The notes below the pieces were generated by a model. The model was not told where the DNA came from and made no database searches. It worked only from the letters and a program-made list of their open reading frames with translations. 56,859 nt of DNA, from the IMG/VR virus record IMGVR_UViG_3300045973_001145, positions 1 to 56,859 of that record; one strand, written 5' to 3'. The translations under genes were made by a program, and so were the position numbers. This document shows, in pieces, positions 40,797 through 50,200 of this stretch; positions within the stretch are counted from its first letter, which is position 1, and the number at the start of each line of letters is the position of its first letter. Source of the stretch: a virus.

Positions 40797-41664
40797 TTAG
40801 TTTTTTTAATTTTTCTTTCCTAATTTCTTTATTAGGATCATAATTAAGTTTTGCATTTAAAATAAAATCTGTGTCAAAATTATATAGTTTTATATTGTGA
40901 GATTTTATATAATCATCAATTTCAGTATTACCTTCTTCTGATAATCGGTGAGATATATTCCATGTAGATTCTATTGTTTCTTTTGATTCTTTAGCAATTA
41001 ATCTTCTTTTAGCTATTGATCTTATTCTTTGTTCATCTGATGGAATATTTTCTAAAATTTTGGTTATTAGTTCATCACCACGAAAAAGTCGATTTAATCC
41101 GTTCCAATAATGTGTTGGATCAAATAATAAAATTTTCATATTGAAACCTTGGATTTCATTAAATTTATTCCAATCTTTTTCACGTTGTTTCCATTGTTGT
41201 CTTGGTACATCTTTATCTGGATCACTACTATTTTGACAATACCAATCTTCTAAAAATTCTAATAGAATTTTTTTATGCTCTTGTACAAGAATATTTGGAT
41301 AAACTAAAATTTTTCGATTAGAAATAGCTTCTAAGGATATATTTAAATGTACAGTAAAGTCATTTCTTTGAGATGATTCAGCTAAAATTTTTGAAGCTTG
41401 AAAAATATACGATAATACAGTTATTTCGTCTGTTATTATTTCACTTATTTTTTTCTGTATTTCTGAATCTCCATGAGAATCGTAGCCAATATTTTTAACA
41501 CAATCCATTCCGCCATCAAAGTGATCAACAAAAAGTTCTGCATATTTTTTTGCTAATTCATTTTTTGATGCCTCTTTGAATCTATCTAATCTTTTTACAA
41601 TTTCATCTTGAATGTATTTGATGCTTTTTCTAGACATCATTCCATCATATGCTGCTAAACTCAT
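40777..41664 (-). CDS. Large hypothetical protein with RKEKLKKLN tag
   Basis: The 295-residue helical protein has no recognised domain. It ends EIRKEKLKKLNENNMH, nearly identical to the tails of the next two genes, although the bodies are unrelated. The next gene starts inside the tail. It overlaps the HD-protein gene by 4 bp upstream. Confidence 0.65.
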   Translation of the reverse strand: MSLAAYDGMMSRKSIKYIQDEIVKRLDRFKEASKNELAKKYAELFVDHFDGGMDCVKNIGYDSHGDSEIQKKISEIITDEITVLSYIFQASKILAESSQRNDFTVHLNISLEAISNRKILVYPNILVQEHKKILLEFLEDWYCQNSSDPDKDVPRQQWKQREKDWNKFNEIQGFNMKILLFDPTHYWNGLNRLFRGDELITKILENIPSDEQRIRSIAKRRLIAKESKETIESTWNISHRLSEEGNTEIDDYIKSHNIKLYNFDTDFILNAKLNYDPNKEIRKEKLKKLNENNMH

Positions 41665-42191
41665 AATTCAAATAATTTATCTAAAAAAATCCACATATCA
41701 TCATATTCAGAACTATATAGCATACTCTTAAAATGTTTGTGTTCTTTTTTGTACATTTTTAATGCATCACTGTTGTTTTCAACAGAATATAAAACATTTG
41801 CAATTCTATCACAAAGTTTAACAAATGTTGCATACTTTGTGTTTTTAATACCTTCATAGTATTTATCGTTTGCCTTTTCTGCACGCGTTCTACCTTTTTC
41901 ATTAGTACAGGCATACGCTAATTCCGCTACTCTTTCATTAGTAGTTTTTTTAATACTAGTATAAGAACATTCAGTATCTTCAAGTGTATCGTGATGTAAA
42001 ACACCTGCAATAACATCATTTACATCTTCTTCTGGTATAAGATATGCAAATTTATGTGCTGTTGTTTGTGCCATTATTAAATGAACGTTATACGACTGAC
42101 CATCATAAAGATGATTAACATCTTTATGAGCTTTAAATGCCTGTTCTCTAGCTATATCAATTATATTTTTAGTTACCATATTTTTTATCAA
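41661..42191 (-). CDS. HD-domain (p)ppGpp hydrolase-like protein
   Basis: The 176-residue protein shows the RelA/SpoT hydrolase motifs: H37 in the first helix, HHDTLEDT at 66-73 and KLCDRIAN at 125-132. There is no synthetase domain. It resembles small alarmone hydrolases (MESH1 type), which remove the 3'-pyrophosphate of (p)ppGpp. In a phage it could blunt the host stringent response or neutralise alarmone-based toxins. The substrate is inferred. Confidence 0.75.
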   Translation of the reverse strand: MIKNMVTKNIIDIAREQAFKAHKDVNHLYDGQSYNVHLIMAQTTAHKFAYLIPEEDVNDVIAGVLHHDTLEDTECSYTSIKKTTNERVAELAYACTNEKGRTRAEKANDKYYEGIKNTKYATFVKLCDRIANVLYSVENNSDALKMYKKEHKHFKSMLYSSEYDDMWIFLDKLFEL

Positions 42192-42468
42192 TCATTTTTA
42201 ATACCCATAAAGCTAATAATGAGAAAGTTGGTGCAAGGTATGCATTTCCTTCCCAAGCATCAACACCTTTTAACCAATCTTCTTTTGTGAAAGTTGAAGC
42301 GTCAAAAGCTTTAACAAGATTTGTGTGACTTATAACTGTTCCGTATGCGCCAAGGCTAGCTGTGGTTTCTTCTTCTCTGAAACCATTTAAGAAAACCATA
42401 TTTTCAGTCAAGTAATCTTCAATTTCCCAAGATGTTATACCTGGATTTGCTTTTGTTAATGCTGTCAT
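42169..42468 (-). CDS. Hypothetical protein
   Basis: The 99-residue product has a mixed N-terminal part and a hydrophobic stretch near the end (APTFSLLALWVLKMI). It overlaps the HD gene by 23 bp and is first in the operon from the promoter at 42491. Confidence 0.55.
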   Translation of the reverse strand: MTALTKANPGITSWEIEDYLTENMVFLNGFREEETTASLGAYGTVISHTNLVKAFDASTFTKEDWLKGVDAWEGNAYLAPTFSLLALWVLKMIDKKYGN

Positions 42469-42490
42469 TTTATAAGTTTTAAATAATATG

Positions 42491-42498
42491 CAAATGTA
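42491..42498 (-). promoter_or_regulatory. Leftward -7 element
   Basis: TACATTTG on the minus strand lies 22 nt upstream of the ATG at 42468. Confidence 0.6.
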
Positions 42499-42702
42499 CT
42501 AATTATTTTTGGATATTTCATTCAATTTCTTTAATCTTTTATTTCTTATGAATGAAGTTATTTCATTTTCATTTAATACTTTAACATCTGACCAACAATT
42601 TTCACACATGAAGATATTTTCTAATTCATAACAACTTTTATATAATTTGTTACATTCTTCACAATAATAAATACATTTTTCTGAAGTTTTAAATGATGAC
42701 AT
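42499..42702 (-). CDS. Zinc-ribbon protein with basic C-terminal tag
   Basis: The 67-residue product has two CxxC pairs (CEEC and CENC) forming a zinc ribbon. It ends FIRNKRLKKLNEISKNN, a member of the shared tail. Here the tail is not followed by an overlapping gene, which argues that the peptide itself is selected. Confidence 0.65.
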   Translation of the reverse strand: MSSFKTSEKCIYYCEECNKLYKSCYELENIFMCENCWSDVKVLNENEITSFIRNKRLKKLNEISKNN

Positions 42703-42901
42703 TTTTAAGATGTTCTAATTTTTTTTTTCTTTCTTTCTTTAAAAAAGCACTATTCAATAATCTTGCAACTTTTGGGCTTACAATTAAAAATTCTTTATCT
42801 GAATCTTGTTTTCTACCTCGTAATGCTGAATTATCGTCTTGATATTCATCTACATATACTGTAATATTGTTTTCACTATAAACAAATTCAACGCCCATCA
42901 T
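42689..42901 (-). CDS. Small protein with capsid-like motif and basic tag
   Basis: The 70-residue product contains EFLIVSPKVARLL, loosely like a motif in T4-type capsid proteins, and ends with a Lys-rich KKERKKKLEHLKN tail. Its tail contains the next start codon. The capsid link is weak. Confidence 0.5.
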   Translation of the reverse strand: MMGVEFVYSENNITVYVDEYQDDNSALRGRKQDSDKEFLIVSPKVARLLNSAFLKKERKKKLEHLKNVII

Positions 42902-42932
42902 ATTTTTTAATTTTATCTTCTATTGACATATT

Positions 42933-43271
42933 TTAATTTAATTCCCAGCAAAGTTTAGTTAAAAATCTTTCGCATTCAGTATATTTTTTAATATCTTCAT
43001 CAACTAATTTTAAAAATTCATTTAATATTAATTGATCCGTATGATTTAATTTTGCAATATGAACTATATAATTATAATCATCTCTTAATTGACCTTTTAG
43101 TGGCATAATTCTACCAACACAAGTATTCCAATTTATATTTCTACCATCAAATGTGACATAATAATAATCCATATCATCTTCACCAATAGCTATTTTAAAC
43201 ATATCTGAAATGATGTGTTGACCTTTTAATGTTTCAAATTCTTTTAAAATTTTTATTAAGTTATTTTCCAT
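42933..43271 (-). CDS. Hypothetical protein
   Basis: The 112-residue product is helical with a beta centre and shows no known motif. It lies between the tagged genes and FkbM in the same direction. Confidence 0.55.
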   Translation of the reverse strand: MENNLIKILKEFETLKGQHIISDMFKIAIGEDDMDYYYVTFDGRNINWNTCVGRIMPLKGQLRDDYNYIVHIAKLNHTDQLILNEFLKLVDEDIKKYTECERFLTKLCWELN

Positions 43272-43283
43272 ATTTTATTTATT

Positions 43284-44009
43284 TTAAGGTAAAAAAAGCC
43301 AATCTGAATTTTTTATTTGAGTTAATGAATAACCAATATCAATTAGCATTTTGAAAGTATTTTTAGTATATTCATAATTTACTTCGCCATAATGATTAGA
43401 CCAACATTCTACAGTAATTACTGGGTGACATTTTTTGATTGTGTTTAATGCTCCATTTATTACTTTCGACTCATATCCTTCAACATCTAATTTTATAAAA
43501 TCCAATTTATCTAAATTTAATGAATCTATTGTAATTAATTTAACTTCAACTTCATCATCATCTGTTTCAATCCATTTTGGCTTACCCATAGGATTATCTA
43601 ATAAACCAGAACCACCAATGTTTCCGAATGGTATCCATTCAAATTTAGTTTTTGATATTTTATCAGATAACCCACAAATAGAAACAATGACATTATCGCA
43701 ATTATTTATTAATAAATTTTTTTTAAGTAATTTATTAGATTCTGGTAATGGTTCAAAGCAATATAATTTTTTTGATAGTTTTGATAATTTGACACTATGA
43801 CTGCCAATATGACAGCCTCCTTCAATTACAACAGATTCTTTATTTATATACTTTTCAAATATTTTATGAAGATGCGGTTCATATATTTCACCCGATTTTA
43901 ATACATTAGAAAGAGAACAATTTGAAAAAACACTAAAATAGACAGTATAATTATTGTGATAATTTTTAATTTCAAATAATTGTTTCTCTGTATTATATTT
44001 TTCGTTCAT
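43284..44009 (-). CDS. FkbM-family methyltransferase
   Basis: The 241-residue protein has a class I SAM-binding core: VVIEGGCHIGSHSVKLS near residue 60, YCFEPLPES as motif II, and LDFIKLDVEGYESKVI near 170, the FkbM hallmark. The family O-methylates sugars or polyketides, so it may modify a glycan together with the nearby glycosyltransferases. It adjoins the PTH2 gene. Confidence 0.85.
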   Translation of the reverse strand: MNEKYNTEKQLFEIKNYHNNYTVYFSVFSNCSLSNVLKSGEIYEPHLHKIFEKYINKESVVIEGGCHIGSHSVKLSKLSKKLYCFEPLPESNKLLKKNLLINNCDNVIVSICGLSDKISKTKFEWIPFGNIGGSGLLDNPMGKPKWIETDDDEVEVKLITIDSLNLDKLDFIKLDVEGYESKVINGALNTIKKCHPVITVECWSNHYGEVNYEYTKNTFKMLIDIGYSLTQIKNSDWLFLP

Positions 44010-44425
44010 TACAATAGCTCTAAATGCTTTGTTATTTCATCAATTTCATTTGAGAATGCTGGACCAATAGCAATACAAGTTTTAGTTGGTATACCTTTGA
44101 ATTCTGTTAGTCCTGCATCAATTATCATAGTGCAAGGTAAATTTTTATTTTTTGCTTGCTGATATAGTTTATCTAATTCTTCTTCATCTTTACAGCTAAC
44201 TACAATCTTTGTAAATAGACCATTTAACCATAAATCCCATGCTGTATCTTTTTTATAATAGAAAGAATATACATCTAATACACCTTCTTTATCGTCATAA
44301 ATTGATCCTTTTTTACAACGGTCTAAAAATAATTTTAAACTCGAATGGGCTGCTTGTGCCATCATTTTACCTTTTCGAACTTTAAGATCCTTTCTCCAAA
44401 CTATAATTTGTTTTACTTGTTCCAT
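44009..44425 (-). CDS. Peptidyl-tRNA hydrolase, PTH2 family
   Basis: The 138-residue protein matches the archaeal/eukaryotic PTH2 fold along its length: KQIIVWRKDLKVRKGKMMAQAAHSS at the start, KIVVSCKDEEELDKLY, then TMIIDAGLTEF and KTCIAIGP. PTH2 cleaves peptidyl-tRNA and recycles tRNA. Bacteria use the unrelated Pth1, so this adds a second activity. It may rescue tRNAs during infection. Confidence 0.85.
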   Translation of the reverse strand: MEQVKQIIVWRKDLKVRKGKMMAQAAHSSLKLFLDRCKKGSIYDDKEGVLDVYSFYYKKDTAWDLWLNGLFTKIVVSCKDEEELDKLYQQAKNKNLPCTMIIDAGLTEFKGIPTKTCIAIGPAFSNEIDEITKHLELL

Positions 44426-44657
44426 TTAATACTTTTAATTTTTGTTTTCTATGATAATTATTTATTTGTTTTTCTACTTGTTCTGTTGTATAAAGGTCAC
44501 TTTGAAAAATAGAAGGATATTTATGAATATTTGATGTATTTTTATTAATACAAAATCTAGGTCCATCTGATGTCATATATCCTGTAATATCCCAGTTTTT
44601 AGGTATTCTATAATTCAGATTAAAATGTAATGTGCTAAATATTCCAAATATTTCCAT
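44382..44657 (-). CDS. Hypothetical protein with basic tag
   Basis: The 91-residue product contains SDLYTTEQVEKQIN, resembling VNLYTAQDIQKIYG of the gene at 56346. Both are followed by a Lys/Arg tail (HRKQKLKVLN here). The PTH2 gene starts inside the tail. Function is unknown. Confidence 0.6.
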   Translation of the reverse strand: MEIFGIFSTLHFNLNYRIPKNWDITGYMTSDGPRFCINKNTSNIHKYPSIFQSDLYTTEQVEKQINNYHRKQKLKVLNGTSKTNYSLEKGS

Positions 44658-44899
44658 TATTTTATAAGCTGTTTAGCACGTTCAAAAATTGATGAATCAT
44701 CTAATAAAACAATTCCACCGTTTGGTCCTGGTTCAATGTGCATACCAATTGATGAACCTTTTGTATAATTTGCACCACCGAAATAATTTCTAATGGTTTC
44801 TTCTGATAGACCAAATTCCTTTGAGAGTTGTTTAATAGATCCGTTAGGTAATTTGTCTTTAATTTCCCGCAATTCATTAAATGTTATTTTTACTTCCAT
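44657..44899 (-). CDS. Helix-turn-helix protein
   Basis: The 80-residue product has a clear HTH (GSIKQLSKEFGLSEETIRNYF, in part, at residues 19-40), then a Gly-rich loop. It may regulate the SAM-synthetase region or bind phage DNA. It follows the MetK gene by 15 nt. Confidence 0.65.
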   Translation of the reverse strand: MEVKITFNELREIKDKLPNGSIKQLSKEFGLSEETIRNYFGGANYTKGSSIGMHIEPGPNGGIVLLDDSSIFERAKQLIK

Positions 44900-44914
44900 G
44901 TTTTTTATTTTATT

Positions 44915-46186
44915 TTATTTTACTTCAAATACTTTTTTAATTACATCAACATAATCTAATTTTTCCCAGCCAAAAAATTCGACTGTTTTGAATATTTTTG
45001 TTACACCTAAATGTGTAGTTGAATATGTTTTACTATCTTCATAATATACTTCAACATCTTTTTTATAACTATCTCTACCAAAATGACCATATGATGCAGT
45101 AGGTGTGAAAATAGGATTTTTTAGACCAAATCTTTCAATAATTGAATATGGTCTCATATCAAATAAAACTTTTAATTTTTCAGCAATAATATCATCTGGA
45201 AATTTTCCAGTTCCAAATGTATTAACATAAAAACCAACTGGCTTTGCTACACCAATAGCGTAAGCAACTTGAATTAAAACTTCATCAGCAACTCCTGCTG
45301 CTACTAAATTTTTAGCAATATGTCTAGTGGCATATGCTGCTGATCTATCGACTTTTGAACTATCTTTTCCTGAAAAAGCTCCACCACCATGAGCGCCTTT
45401 ACCTCCATATGTATCAACAATTATTTTACGACCAGTTAAGCCTGTATCACCGTGAGGACCACCTATTACAAATTTTCCAGTTGGATTGACTAATAACTTA
45501 AAATTATATTTGAATAAGTTTAAAATATCTGGTTCTAATAATTTTTTAACTCTTGGTAAAAGAATATCAACAATATCAATACCAATATCTTCAACATCAA
45601 TATTTTCATCGTGTTGAGTAGAAATTACAATAGTATCTATTTTTAATGGTATATTATTTTCGTCATATTCAATTGTGACTTGTGATTTACTATCAGGTCT
45701 TAAATATGTCATTTGCATTCCTTCTTTTCTAATATTAGAAAGTTCTTGTAATAATAAATGTGACAAATAGATAGTTAACGGCATATAACTTTTAGTTTCT
45801 TTACTTGCGTAGCCAAACATCATACCTTGATCCCCAGCACCTTGAAGTTCTGGATTTCCTCTATCAACGCCTTGATATATATCATTGGATTGCTCATGTA
45901 TTGTAGATATTACGCCACAAGATTCGCTTTCAAATTTATATTCTGCTTTTGTATAACCTATATTTGAAATAGTTTCACGAACAACTTTTTGTACGTCTAT
46001 ATAACCTTGCGTTCTAACTTCTCCAGCACATACAACTAATCCTGTTGTAACTAATGTTTCACAAGCAACTTTGGAGTTTGGATCATTTTTTAGAAATTCA
46101 TCTAGTAAAGCATCTGATATTTGATCTGCAACTTTATCTGGATGCCCTTCAGATACGCTTTCTGATGTAAATAAGTATTTAGTCAT
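44915..46186 (-). CDS. metK: S-adenosylmethionine synthetase
   Basis: The 423-residue protein is a full-length methionine adenosyltransferase with GHPDK (14-18), GAGDQG (about 116-121) and GGGAFSGKD (about 267-275). It is preceded by no other sulphur-metabolism gene. It makes SAM from methionine and ATP. In this window it probably boosts SAM for the DNA methyltransferases, FkbM and the ICMT-like enzyme. A complete phage copy is uncommon. Its AT-rich codons match the surrounding genes, so the gene has been here for some time. Confidence 0.95.
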   Translation of the reverse strand: MTKYLFTSESVSEGHPDKVADQISDALLDEFLKNDPNSKVACETLVTTGLVVCAGEVRTQGYIDVQKVVRETISNIGYTKAEYKFESESCGVISTIHEQSNDIYQGVDRGNPELQGAGDQGMMFGYASKETKSYMPLTIYLSHLLLQELSNIRKEGMQMTYLRPDSKSQVTIEYDENNIPLKIDTIVISTQHDENIDVEDIGIDIVDILLPRVKKLLEPDILNLFKYNFKLLVNPTGKFVIGGPHGDTGLTGRKIIVDTYGGKGAHGGGAFSGKDSSKVDRSAAYATRHIAKNLVAAGVADEVLIQVAYAIGVAKPVGFYVNTFGTGKFPDDIIAEKLKVLFDMRPYSIIERFGLKNPIFTPTASYGHFGRDSYKKDVEVYYEDSKTYSTTHLGVTKIFKTVEFFGWEKLDYVDVIKKVFEVK

Positions 46187-46227
46187 TAAATATGTTTTAT
46201 TTTTATATCATTTTTTATGAAGAATGT

Positions 46228-47127
46228 TTAATTTATATCTATTGTATTGTGTATAATACTGCTAATTAATTCTGTTATATCTTGTGACTGCTCATTAAAT
46301 TTAATTATTACATTTGATATATTATTTTTATCACCTAAATCAATGAAATCACCATTATAAACAAAATTAATATAATTGTTAATATTAATTTCCAAATTGT
46401 CTGCATTATCATAAAAAAATAATCTCACATTTTGTTCTAGTGTATTTTTAATTATAAAAAATTTTAATCCATCAATTTTAGAATAGTTATGTAAGTCTGA
46501 ATGACCATGAAAAAGTACTTTATCATCAACAAAGTGATCTTCTATTGTATAATCAAAGAAATTCATTTTTAATAGGCCATCTAACCATTGCTCAGCTATA
46601 CCGCCAATATTTAAGTATTGATTTAAAGTTAATTGATTTAAAAATTTAATTAAATGTTCTCTATCAAAAATCATTAATTGTAAACTAACATTATGCTCAT
46701 GAAAATGATAAAAGTTACATTTTTTATCTGAATTAAATCCATCTATAACAATATCATCAATAATTAGATCATAAATAATATGATAAAATTGATCATAATC
46801 ATATGTTAATGCAAATTCACTTAATTTTTTTATTTGATATATGTTTGCCCAACCATAATCAGAAAAACATCTATTTTTTGTGATAGTTTTTCCATTTATT
46901 ATTGATGAATTCCATACATAGACTGCTTTCTCAGGCCATTCTAAAATCGGATTATCTTTTGTTAAAAAGAAGTAATCACATTTATTTATTAAATCTAATG
47001 GTAGTGATAATGGACTATTTAGCATCACATCAAGTCCTAAACTTTTTATTGTATCTATATTGCTTTTTAAAATTTCAATTTTTTCATCTGTATCACAATA
47101 AGAACTTATTAATACTATTTTTTTCAT
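46228..47127 (-). CDS. Glycosyltransferase-like protein
   Basis: The 299-residue protein opens with KKIVLISSYCDTDEKIEILK and contains LDVMLNSPLSLP and DYFFLTKDNP, a pattern I associate with phage and bacterial sugar transferases. It lies between MetK and the TonB receptor, in a region with two other glycosyltransferases and FkbM. Donor and acceptor are unknown. Confidence 0.6.
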   Translation of the reverse strand: MKKIVLISSYCDTDEKIEILKSNIDTIKSLGLDVMLNSPLSLPLDLINKCDYFFLTKDNPILEWPEKAVYVWNSSIINGKTITKNRCFSDYGWANIYQIKKLSEFALTYDYDQFYHIIYDLIIDDIVIDGFNSDKKCNFYHFHEHNVSLQLMIFDREHLIKFLNQLTLNQYLNIGGIAEQWLDGLLKMNFFDYTIEDHFVDDKVLFHGHSDLHNYSKIDGLKFFIIKNTLEQNVRLFFYDNADNLEININNYINFVYNGDFIDLGDKNNISNVIIKFNEQSQDITELISSIIHNTIDIN

Positions 47128-47170
47128 AATGTTTATATAATCTTAAATATAAAATGTTTAAAATAAAAAA

Positions 47171-47200
47171 AAGGATGCAAAAAAAATTGCATCCTTTTTT
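47171..47200 (-). terminator. Intrinsic terminator
   Basis: AAGGATGCAA and TTGCATCCTT form a 10-bp stem with a 6-nt loop flanked by A and T runs. It lies immediately downstream of the TonB-receptor gene. Confidence 0.9.
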
Positions 47201-47207
47201 GAAATGT

Positions 47208-50200
47208 TTAATTAAATAGATATTTAATACCAAACATCATTTGCCATCTTGAACTAATACTAGTTGAGTTTTGATATGGTTGAGTAAATGGTGTTGTTCC
47301 TGTTTGGAATGGAAGAGAGAATGAAGGAGTTTTTCCATCAGCAGATAGACCTTCATATTTTATGATATTTGTTGCAGTCGGAATTCTAACTACACCCCAA
47401 TCTCTGTTAATGAAGTTTCCAGCATTAATCATATCCAATGAAAATCTAAGAGTGTTAGTTGAGTTGCCAACTTTAATTTTTAAATCTTGTGTGATATTCA
47501 AATCTAATTTACTATAATAGGGTGCTACAGCGGCATTTCTTTTAGCATATTGACCTCTATGAGTATTCAAATAAGTTGAATTAGAAATAAAAGCGTCCAA
47601 TTGTGACCATATTTGTGCAGATGTTCTTGTATCAGTTGAAGTTCCTGTACCTAAGCCACCAGAACCAACTTTAACTAAATTGATGTCAGTAATAGTTTTT
47701 GGAATATACATCAAGTCATTACCTGAATTACCATCACCATTTAAGTCGCCATTATAAGTATATGAATTTACACCGTTGTTAGCCAATTCATAAATTGCAC
47801 CAACTGATGTAGAAAGATTTTCTCCTTCATTAAGTTTGTATGCAAAATTAGCAATAACTCTATTAGGTTGATAATAAGATGCATAACCTAAATTTACTGA
47901 GTTAGGATCTTGATTAGCAACAGGTGCTGCACTCCATAAGGAAGATGCTGTTGATCCACCTTCTGCGGTGTTCTTAGATACTGAACGGGTGTATGCTACA
48001 CCATAAGATAAATTTTCAGTAGTTCTTTGAACTTTTCCAGTTAAAGTGTAAGTATAACCTTGACTTGAATTGCTCATTAAAATTGCATTACCAATATTAG
48101 GATTAGTCAAAGTTGCTGTTGGCGTTCCACTATAATACTTGTTAGTATTTGCTGTAGTTAAATAACGCATTCTATTATCAACACCACCCAATGCAAATCC
48201 ATTAGATTCATTTAAATTTATGTTAGAATAATAAACTGCATTGATGTCTTGAGTATAATTATATTCAGCACCAATTAGCCAGCCAGCTTCTAATTTCTTA
48301 TCAATAGCTATAGATGATTTCCAAGCTGTTGGATATTTGAAGTTGCTAGATACTAAGGCAGTACTATAAGAAGAATTAGGAGCTCCAGCAGTTGGTAGGT
48401 AAGTTGTAGGATCAGAATTAAATGCAATTTTGCTTTTTGTGAATGAACCAAATTGAATACCATTATTAGATGCCTGATTAGAAATCCAAACGAATGGTGG
48501 AGGTCCTGCAAAAATACCAGATCCGCCTCTTACTTGTAATGTTTTATCGCCAAATGGGTTCCAGTTGAAACCTAATCTTGGTGAAATAATAACATTATTC
48601 ATAGGTGCTTTACCAATATTATAAGTTGAGCCATCTTTGAATTTTAATGCATCAAAGTCTGGATTATCTGTCATTGCTTGTTTGTATAAAGTTTCATCAA
48701 GTCTTAACCCAGCAGTTAAAGTGAAATCATTTGTTACTTTCCATTTATCTTGAATGAACTGAGATAACTCTGTTGAACCTGCATTAGCCCAAGGAAATGC
48801 GCCACCAGGTAAAGCTGAATATTGTAAGTAATATGATTTAGCGTTTGCTGTACCATTTTTTGCTGAATTATAGAAGTCTGTCAAACTATTGAATTGATAA
48901 ACACCTTCATAACCAGGAGCAAATGCATTTTGATATTTCTTAATAGAGTTTTGAGTACCTACTGTTAATTCATGTGAGCCTTTATAATAAGTTAAAATAT
49001 CGTTTAATTGATAAACATCAGTATTTAACTTATTATTATAAGTGTACATTTCATAACCAAATGATGTGTAAATATTACCATTATTTAAAATATCAACCAA
49101 CGGCATTGTTGCACTACTAGAATGAGGCGAACGAAAATCTCTTAATGCGGTATAACCAATTTGTAATTTATTAGATAAACTATTATTAAAATGTGTATTT
49201 AATTCAGCTATTAAAATATTAAAATTGTTATTAATTACATAGCCACTACCAAAGAAAGGCATTGAATATGTACCTGGTTGTCCGCCAGTTGTTTGACCAG
49301 TACCTGGTCTTGAAGTAGATGCATATTGATCAGATGAAGATTTTAAGTAGTTATACTTCAAAGTGAAAGTATTCTTGCTATTAATGTTCCAGTCTAATTT
49401 TGCTGTGATCTTATCAGAATTAGTTTGAAATGAATATCCTTGGAAAGAGCCAGGATCATATCCATATTTAGTTTTTAAGAAACTAGATAAAACTTTCAAA
49501 GTATCTGCGTTTGCCTGAGAATAATTTCCACCAGCAGCATGAGATGCATCAGAAGCTTGCATTGAAGTTGCTGGAGCATTTTGTTTAGATTGTTCACCAC
49601 TTACGAAGAAGAACAATTTATCTTTGATAATTGGACCGCCTAAACTAAATCCTTTGATAGAATAATCAAAAGGAGTTTTTGTAACAGTTGTTGGACCAAC
49701 CTCGTAACCTAAATAATTTTGATTCCTAGAATATTGATAGATACTTCCTATAAATTTGTTTGTACCACTTTTTGTCACTGTGTTAACGCCTGTTCCAGCA
49801 AATCCACCTTGTTTAACATCATAAGGTGACACATTAACCTGAATTTGTTCAATAGCTTCTAATGAAATTGGTTGTGCGCCTGTTTGACCACCTAAGATAG
49901 ATGATAATCCAAATGAATTATTAAAATTAGCGCCATCGACTGTCATGTTATTGTATTGGTTACTTCTACCACCAATATTTAATCCGTTTGATGTTGGTTC
50001 TAATTTTACAAAATCTTGAATTGAACGGTTAATTGTTGGTAAACGATCAACTTGTGTTCTTGTAATTAATTCCTGAGAACCAGTTCTTGAACTACTAAAA
50101 GATTTATCATTAACTGCTGTAACAACAACTTCACCTACTTCTGTAGATTCAACTTTCATTACAAAATTTGCTTTAAAAGTTTGACCTAAATAAAGCATTA

